NCBI GenBank assembly: GCA_948567375.1
Contig: OX419758.1
Coordinates: 11,165,001-11,229,000, forward strand
DNA from: Lunularia cruciata
Taxonomy: Eukaryota > Streptophyta > Marchantiopsida > Lunulariales > Lunulariaceae
Reading direction: 5' to 3'
Length of the DNA stretch: 64,000 bases
Part shown: piece after piece, positions 57,446 to 64,000 of the stretch
Layout of the letters: each line of letters begins with the position of its first letter
Numbering within the stretch: the stretch's first letter is position 1
Notes under the pieces: generated by a model
What the model saw: the letters and a program-made list of their open reading frames with translations, nothing else
The model's database searches: none
What the model was told of the DNA's origin: nothing
Made by a program: the position numbers and the translations under genes

Positions 57446-57729
57446 TAGGCAATTTTTTGATATCGTCGATTCTTGAGTGTGTATTCAACAATGTGATGTC
57501 CAATTTGGTGATAATAAAAGCAATCACTATTTTATTGCATTATTTCTCTATCTAAAGTGCCAAGTGGTCTCCATTGGATGGCATCAATATCCATTGATAG
57601 TAGCTCCTCCACTCATGTGTAGTGTGTTAGTAAGTTCTATGAAGGTCAAGACTAAGTTATTGCAACCAAGGAAACAAAGTGTTTGACCAATAACATGGCT
57701 TCCCCAAGTGTTTGACCTCCCACATGGTC

Positions 57730-58229
57730 TGTGAACTGGCATGTCTCGCACTCAAGATGAACCTCTTATGGCTATTATGGTACCACACATGGACTAAGAA
57801 GGCAACAAACCCTAACTCCATTATACTCCTCCAAGGCTAACACTCCAAGACTCAAGACATTGCTTGCTAGAGAACTCAATGAGAAAGAGATAGTTCTTTC
57901 ACATGGGTTTTCCTTGGACTATAGAAGAATTTGAAACAAAAAGGCTTGTGGGTCCAGAAGTTCTCAACTCTTTCCTCAAAGCAAAACACTTAGAAATAAT
58001 ACAAAGTTAACATACTAGAATCCAAAATAGTGGTGCTCATCTTTTCCACTTCCTCTAAAGTAAGGTCCACTCTATCTTAGTTATGATTAACTTTAGCTAA
58101 TCATGATTAATGTACAGCTATCATTTATCTCTATATAAATAATATATTTATATAAATAATATCTCTCAAAAATTTATAATAATAAAATAAATATCAAAAT
58201 AGCACATAAATGCACAAATGGGTGTTATA
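57730..58229 (-). repeat. SoloC-5: solo LTR of family C (internally shortened)
   Basis: The reverse strand starts TATAACACCC and ends GCCAGTTCACA. It is about 500 bp, missing about 190 bp in the part that holds the TATA box in other copies. No target duplication; different elements lie on either side (Chr1-family gag left, GypF integrase right). Confidence 0.8.
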
Positions 58230-59053
58230 TTCACTCTTGGACTAAGATTTCATTTTGTCCTCAAAGTGAAGGTCTCTCTACTTTTTATGATACATCTTCA
58301 ACTTATCATAGTTAATCCTATCTAAGTGTCCTCCTCACAACTCCTTGAGATCATAGGTGTAGTTGCCCCACACCTTCTCTACTATGAAAGGAATAAAGTA
58401 CTTAGGCAAAAACTCCTTTTGCACTCTCTTGAACCAAATAGAATCAAACAACATTACCAATCACCTTCTTTGAAAGGCTCCATCTTCTTCTTGCCTTGCC
58501 TCTTGTCATAGTTCTATTTTTTTTCCTTTGGGCTTGCTCCACTCAAACCATAGCAACTGCTCTTGACTCTTCCAATTCCATGAGTTGATCCTTCCTTGAC
58601 TTCTTTGCATCACCTCTTTGTGCTTTCTTCAATCTCTTATGAATGCTTTGGAAGGTAGGAATATCAAAGTAAATAGGTAAGGTAGACTCAATACCATACA
58701 CCAATTGAAATAGAGAATATCCAATGGAAGTCTTCATGGTTATCCTATATTCTCACAAAACTACATGAATCTTCTTGTCCTAATGATGTTTAGCCCCTTC
58801 CATTTTTGCATCTTTGGCCAACATCATGCATAAGGTCTGATTGGTTCTCTCTGTCAAGCCATTGGAATTTGGCTTATAAAATGTAGCTACTCTACATCTT
58901 ACATGTGATAGAGAAATGTCACAGCATGGCTGTAGTAATGCTTCTTGTAAACTCTCCTCCTCTATCAAAACTAACTCCAAAGTGCACCCAAACCAAGTGA
59001 TAATGAGTTCATAAAGAAATCTCCCAACTTCATTTTTGTTCTTGTATCTCAAA
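58230..59053 (-). pseudogene. GypF integrase, C-terminal half
   Basis: The stretch 59175-58780 ends with RVATFYKPNSNGLTERTNQTL, corresponding to the usual S-xx-Y-PQ(A/G)NGLVE..N catalytic-glutamate region. The stretch 58737-58543 has SIGYSLFQLVYGIESTLPI, the T-xx-SPF-LVYG-EAVLP motif. The C-terminal part to 58230 continues in the same order. Confidence 0.82.
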
Positions 59054-59786
59054 TGTAATACTCTAAGTACAAGAGAACTCTTCAAAAGAAAAAAAATAGA
59101 TTTCACACTCAATCTTCCTATGCCCCAAAAGGAGCTCCTTCTCTTTATTATATAGCCAAGGAAGATCTCCTCCAAGGAAGCTCTACCATAGGATTAGGTG
59201 CATGGACATGTGACTTGTCACACAAGCTCCACCCTTAGATTACTTGCTTGGATGGGTGACATGTTGGTCTTGGTCCTATTTGGATAGTTAAACAGGCTTT
59301 GATCAAAGGGAATCTTCCTGTAGGAACCTCAAAATCTTGTGGGTGAGGTACCGTTGGAAAGCTCTTGGTAAGACAAACTAGAGGAAAGGAAAGGTTAAAC
59401 TTTCCTCTAATGGGAGAATCTGCATATTTTTGAGGTGTAATTCATCCCTTTAGGCCTCCAAAATTGCCTCTAAAGTTTTCAAGCCTATTTTGGTTTTTAC
59501 CTTATCAGTAAAACTACTCTTTTGGTGATATCTCTATATGATCTACTTAGTCCATCATGTATAACATCCTCCCGGATGTTACCAAACCAAATTTAATCTC
59601 TAGATCATGTATCTAACTATTGATTCTAAAGGTATTCAAGCATGTTTCAATTGTTGGCCATTAGTAGAACTACTCTTTTGGTGATACCACTATCTAATAT
59701 ACTTAGTCCATTATGTAAAATATCTTCCCAGATTTTACCAAACCAAATTTCATCTCTAGATCATGTATCTAGCTATTGGTATTACA
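59054..59786 (-). repeat. Solo LTR of the Chr2 family in GypF
   Basis: Plus-strand start TGTAATACTCTAAG, end TTGGTATTACA, 733 bp, resembling the Chr2 LTRs including the twofold ~150-bp repeat (about 59488-59637 and 59645-59786). Flanks TCAAA and TCAAT match at 4 of 5. Confidence 0.88.
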
Positions 59787-60591
59787 TCAATGGTCTAGCC
59801 TCAACCCACTTGGTAAGATAATCAATAACTACCACAATATACCAATTGTTCCTTTGGGTTCTTTTGAGAGGGCCTACAAAATCAAATCCCCACTTGTCAA
59901 AAGGTCCTAGCAATGGAATTGATTTAAGCAATGGATCTGAGGAAGACTTTCTAGCAAAAGCTTGACAAACATGACAAGTTTTGCAATAATCAAGACAATC
60001 CTTGACAATCCCTCTCCAATAGTAACATGCATCTATAATCTTGAAAGAAATCACCTTTTGTGCAAAGTGTCCTCCACACACTAAACCTTGATGAAACTCT
60101 TGTATGAGTAAGATAGACTCTTCCTTACCCATTTTTCTTTGAAGTAGACCATCTGCTCCTTGCTGAAAAAAAATATCTTCCACCATTGTGTAAGGTCTAA
60201 ATCTTACTACAAGGACCTTCCTCTCCCTAGCATGCATCCCTTCTTGATAGTTACCTCTTGTAGCAAAGTCCACAATCTCCTTGTACTCCATTGGAACCTC
60301 TTGAGTGATTGATATTATCATGAGCTCCTCATCCAAGAATGAATCATCCACTAGCTCATCTCCACCATGATCATAGGCCCTAAATAACAAATCAGCATTT
60401 GCATATTTCTTCCTTGGCCTATCCTCAATGGTGTAGTCATACTCATACAAGAGCATCATCCACCTTGCTAACCTCCCTTCCACATTAGGCTTGTTGAAGA
60501 TGTACTTCAAAGCCTTCTGATCCATGACAATGGTGGCTTTCCCTCCCATCAAGTAGTGTCTAAACTTCTTGAGACCAAAGATCACAGCCAA
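59782..60591 (-). pseudogene. GypF RNase H end and integrase N-terminal half
   Basis: A 269-codon stretch: LKKFRHYLMGGKATIVMD, then RPRKKYANADLLFRAY (end of RNase H). The integrase H2C2 zinc-binding region follows (HQGLVCGGHFAQ and YCKTCHVCQ). The core start reads GPFDKWGFDFVGPL and VVVIDYLTKWVEA. This is the normal pol order of Ty3/gypsy elements. Part of a broken polyprotein. Confidence 0.9.
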
Positions 60592-60597
60592 CCTTTC

Positions 60598-61602
60598 TCA
60601 CTTTGTCACAAAGTAATTCTTTTTTGTTGAAACCATCTGCCTACTAGCATAAGCTATTGGATGATCATGCCCATCTTTGTCTAATTGACTAAGAGTGCAT
60701 CCTATAACTACATTGGAAGCATTAGTGTAGAGGATGAACGGCTTACTCCAATCACGTTTAGCAAGAATTGGAGCTACAAAGGGATTTCTTGAGCTACTCA
60801 AAAGCTTTAAGAGCCTCCTTGTCCTCCAAAATGACCATATATTCTACACCTTTCTTCATGTAGATGGTCAATGCATAAGCTTTGTTGGAAAATGAGAAGA
60901 TGAACCTTCTATAGTACCCAACCATCACCAAGAATTGGTGTAACTTTGTCAAGCTTGAAGGGAATGGAAGGTTTGAGATTTTCCTCACCTTCTTAAGATC
61001 AATTGCTATTCCATCCGAGGCAATGATGTGCCCCAAACGTAGACCTTCTTCACAACCAAAAACGCACTTCTTTTGATTGAGTGATGTATTTGCTTCATCC
61101 AAGCATTGCAAGACCTTGATCAGGTGCTCAACGTGCTCTTCCTTACTCCCATTGCACAAAAGTCATCAATGAAATCTGTCACAAATTTCCCAATGAAAGG
61201 TTCAAGCACCTTGTTCATGAACCATTGGAATGTGGTTAGAGCATTACAAAGCCCAAAAGGTATGACCTTGAAATCATAAGTCCCCCCAAGGTGTGGTGAA
61301 TGTGGTGAGTTGTTGATGCTCTAATGCAGTCTTGATTTGGTTATACTCACTATAACCATCTCCAAAACTTTACCTCTCATGACCTGCAACCTCCTCCAAG
61401 ATTTCATCAATGAATGGTAAAAGGTAATAGTCCTTCTTAGTAACACCATTGAGCTTACTACATACCCAAAGCTATCCACACATACCCAAAGCTTTCTATT
61501 ATTTTTCTTTACAATCATAATTGGAAACATCCATTTTGAATTCTCCATCTCAAAGATAAATCCGACCTCCTTGAGCTTATCAATCTCCTCCTTCACAACC
61601 AA
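60598..61602 (-). pseudogene. GypF reverse transcriptase and RNase H start
   Basis: EIDKLKEVGFIFEMENSKW marks the fingers of reverse transcriptase, LRLGHIIASDGIAID and VGYYRRFIFSFS the thumb/connection. LYTNASNVVIGCTLSQ and HPIAYASRQM mark the beginning of RNase H. The catalytic centre lies between, in a poorly readable stretch. Broken fossil. Confidence 0.85.
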
Positions 61603-62201
61603 AGATATTGGTGGAATGGTCTTGCATGTGACTCCACCTCAATCTTGTGCTCCTCCAAGGTGATTTTCTTTAAATCCTTGTAGTTGAAAGCAGACACATG
61701 GATGAACTTGCGGAAAATCTCTTCAAATCTTACATTTTCCTCCTTGGTAACATTTGGACCATACTTGAGTGTAGATAACCTTCTCTTTATCTCCTCAAGT
61801 GTCAATGGTGATTTATCTAGTTCTTTCAAAACTGCTTGCTTAGGTGTAAAATCCATAACACATAAGGGATACACATCTGAATCAAATTCAAGTTCAAATT
61901 CATCCTCTTCCATGCTTATGTCCACACTTCAAGCTCATTCTTCTGAATCTGATTCCTAATAATCAAGAGATGGTGTATCTGAATGTGAAGTGTTTATGGT
62001 GTTAGTGATAAAAAATTGTAACTCTATGGTTTGATGGCCCAATACTCAATTACCTTTTGTGTCATCGATCAGTTTTGCATGCTGCTCTCAACCATGACCT
62101 CCCAAGAAGGAAATCATAGCTTGAATCTTTCAAGACTTGTAAAGTCATGAGATTTTGAACTCCCATAACTAAAACTACCACCTATCTATCAATCCTATTG
62201 G

Positions 62202-62581
62202 TCAATCTTGTTTTTTTTTTGCCATGCTCACCATAAATGTTGAAGGTTTAAAGGGTATCATACTCAACTTCTTCATCAACCTTTCTGACATGGCAATTAC
62301 TGTTGATCCTCCATCAACAAATGTATCTTTGATGTTGTGACCATTCATTCTCATATCAATCTTGGAGGTATATTCACAAGCCTCCCATGGTGCTGGTTTG
62401 GCATCCATACTCCCATTGATATTGGAGTTTTTGCTTTCTTCTTCCTCTTGCTCCTTGTAGAACTCAAACCACCTCTAAGCTCCTTTCTCAAGGTAGAGTT
62501 CAAAGCAATCAGTTGACCCACTATGATGTTAGCCTTATTACTACTAAATTGGCCTAAACTCCTAGATTCCATCTTGAACAA
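62202..62581 (-). pseudogene. GypF protease and gag end
   Basis: KDTFVDGGSTVIAMSERLMKKL is an aspartic-protease active-site segment (DGGS where DTGA/DSGS is usual; DGG(S/A) occurs in several plant gypsy lineages). Upstream on the same strand is a Lys-rich segment (TRSKRKKKAKTPISMG) that would end gag. Confidence 0.7.
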
Positions 62582-62640
62582 GAAGGAAGATCAATATTGA
62601 GCTTCTAGTGTCATGGACAATTGTTCATTAAACAACTTTC

Positions 62641-63870
62641 ATGGCATGAGGAGTCTGGTAATATTGCCTATGTCTTCAAAGGATCGTGACTTTATTATTA
62701 CAAGTGTTCAACACCTTTTTGCACAAGGGTACAAGGCACCATATGACCAATTTGGTTGGAACATGGCTACTTTTGAGTCTTAGGGCTTGTTGTACCTGAG
62801 CTTTATGCCAAAGGTAAAGCGTGGAAGCGCATGTACTTGTAGTCGCAAAATCAAGATTGTCGCAATTGCAATATCATTGATCTTGTGTGTGTGTCATCTT
62901 TCAATCTTTTGGGAGGATCACCAAACCGTTTAAACTCAAAATTTAGCTCAAATCCTCTCCCTTAACAGTTTTAACTAATACTTGTAGCGTAGTAGTTTCT
63001 AAACTGTCCAGAAATTAACGAGAAGGTGAATATTTTGGAATCTAAAACATCATACAAAATCAAAACCCTCACACAAACTTACGTATTGTGTGAGGAAAAA
63101 GAGCCTTAATTTCACATCAAATGTCCGGAATCCAAAATAACATGATGTAAAATTTTTATTTCCAATTCTAGAGTGACATCACAATGTGGAAAAGAAAAGA
63201 TAATGTTCATCAACGTTAATTTGGTTACTTGATGACTCAATAACCAAATGTCAAATGTCTTTGACGTCACCTTTAAATTTTGGATCAAATCTACAAAGCT
63301 GAAGACAAGTGTAAAGTACTTCTAGATTTTACTCAAGATAAGTGGTGCATTCTAGTCATTGCTTGTGTTCCTTTCCTGATCTAGACTTGGACTGCGGGGG
63401 AGATGAGGGAGAGTGTGGAGACGGGAGAGGAGAGGGAGAGATTGTGAGACAATATCTATAATTTTTGAGGGCTCTCTAGCATGTAGCATTTGAGTGAATA
63501 GTCTATTCTCTTCATTTTTCAATTTTGGTTTTATTGGCACCTAGATTGAAGACTATGGAGATTGGAGTAGAAAGTTATGAGGATTTTTAGATTTGTTAGG
63601 GTTTAGAGTGATCATTATACATTGAGAGTGATAGTCGGGGATTTTCATTTCCAATCTCTTGGTTTTCATGATTAAGTTCCATGGGAATTTAGTTTGAAAA
63701 TTTTGGAGATGGAAATTGAAAGTTATGAGAGTTTATAGATTTTAGGGTTTGGAGAGATTGTTTTCTTATGTGAGTTGTGATGTGAGGGGTTGTGGTTTTG
63801 CAGATATGGGGAGATATGGAGAAGAGCAGCATGTGTTACTATCATTATTCTTGTGCTAGCCATGGCTATA
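62641..63870. other. AT-rich stretch without a recognised gene
   Basis: No convincing ORF. It holds a GA-rich tract (about 63397-63448), two diverged direct repeats of about 60-90 bp (around 63557-63620 and 63704-63770) and two telo-box-like TTAGGGTTT motifs (63596-63604 and 63742-63750). A leader or promoter region of something to the right is possible but unproven. Confidence 0.4.
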
Positions 63871-63969
63871 CCTTCCCATGTGGGGTTGCCTAGAGCAGGT
63901 CGGGATACACCATGCCCGGTGTATCACCGACGCTTTACCTCACAAGGGGTAAAGACCCATGTGGGAAGG
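63871..63969 (+). other. 99-nt self-complementary block (three-way-junction fold)
   Basis: An outer stem pairs 63871-63884 with 63956-63969 (14 pairs, two G-T wobbles). Inside, GTCGGGATACACC (63899-63911) pairs with GGTGTATC-A-CCGAC (63918-63931), giving 13 pairs with one bulged A and an ATGCCC loop. CTTTACC (63933-63939) pairs with GGTAAAG (63948-63954). No tRNA or rRNA match is recognised. It could be a structured RNA, part of an LTR, or a transposon end. Confidence 0.45.
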
Positions 63970-64000
63970 ATGCACAAGGACTATGATTGGACCGCTTGGG

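Larger units (their letters stand above)
53329..57729 (-). mobile_element. Chr1-family element without 5' LTR, more decayed
   Basis: Minus strand. 3' LTR 53329-53700 (372 bp), then chromodomain and integrase C-terminus (53731-54300), integrase core (54784-54341, with MSLDLITSLTKTKQGPTT), zinc-binding part (about 54990-54830), RNase H (about 55576-55250), reverse transcriptase (about 56330-55590), protease (about 57000-56580) and gag (about 57725-57450). Order and sequence parallel Chr1. The 5' LTR is missing; the element is cut at the solo LTR at 57730. A perfect 410-bp tandem duplication lies in the protease part. Many breaks. Confidence 0.82.
58230..62640 (-). mobile_element. GypF: Ty3/gypsy internal region, LTRs not seen
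   Basis: Minus strand from right to left: gag end (62581-62351), protease (62408-62202), reverse transcriptase (about 61925-60794), RNase H (60801-60400), integrase zinc-binding and core (60180-58780) and integrase C-terminus (58540-58230). A solo LTR of the Chr2 family (59054-59786) splits the integrase core. Different from Chr1, Chr2 and, as far as can be read, GypA. Moderately decayed with several breaks; the open stretches are longer than in neighbours. Confidence 0.85.

Noticed and set aside
63871-63969. tRNA gene
   Set aside because: No A- or B-box promoter consensus, no anticodon arm of 5 pairs with a 7-nt loop, and stems are too long for a tRNA cloverleaf.
1-64000. CRISPR arrays, bacterial operons, rRNA genes
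   Set aside because: No regularly spaced repeats, ribosome-binding patterns or rRNA signatures; the content is plant nuclear repeats.

Overview
The window is nuclear DNA of a land plant with a large, repeat-choked genome. Signs are AT-rich sequence, plant-type primer-binding sites (TGGTATCA[A/G]AGC, initiator-Met type), Ty3/gypsy chromoviruses with C-terminal chromodomains, a Ty1/copia fragment, a hAT transposon, 4-kb LTRs and a single recognisable host gene (an F-box gene). A gymnosperm or another large-genome plant fits the old, nested, solo-LTR-rich texture, but the species cannot be named from this sequence.

Layout. 1-16740: a minus-strand Ty3/gypsy element (here GypA; integrase left, gag and 5' LTR right). 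It is split by a hAT transposon (3273-11180, 8-bp target duplication), which is itself split by a complete chromovirus (4272-9869, 5-bp duplication ATAAT). 16741-34952: a second minus-strand element (GypB), consisting of gag, a tRNA-Asp-like PBS and a 4.2-kb 5' LTR (18000-34952). That LTR is interrupted by two solo LTRs of another family and by a solo LTR of its own family (22523-33916). The latter is interrupted by a 7.3-kb chromovirus (25305-32567, duplication ATAGG), which is hit in turn by one more solo LTR.

34953-46600 is the most host-like stretch. It holds an unrecognised ORF, one 4.15-kb solo LTR (36052-40207), and an F-box gene exon (42993-43265) flanked by two direct copies of a roughly 2-kb promoter and 5' region, each with a TATA box. 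46600-47800 is a Ty1/copia remnant. 47808-52611 holds diverged LTRs of the 4-kb family. 52612-57729 holds minus-strand copies of the same chromovirus family as at 4272, including a perfect 410-bp tandem duplication. 57730-62640 holds a solo LTR and a minus-strand Ty3/gypsy pol (GypF) carrying a solo LTR of the 25305 family. 62640-64000 has no gene; it ends in a strongly self-complementary 99-nt block.

The most unusual theme is the 4.2-kb LTR family. The LTR itself, not the internal region, carries a conserved protein-coding segment (a conserved N-terminal region, then a charged region, then a Lys/Glu-rich coiled-coil-like tail). It is seen in at least four copies here, three closely related and one diverged. 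All mobile elements look like old, broken fossils; LTR pairs differ by about 6 percent where I compared them by eye. No tRNA, rRNA or CRISPR was seen.
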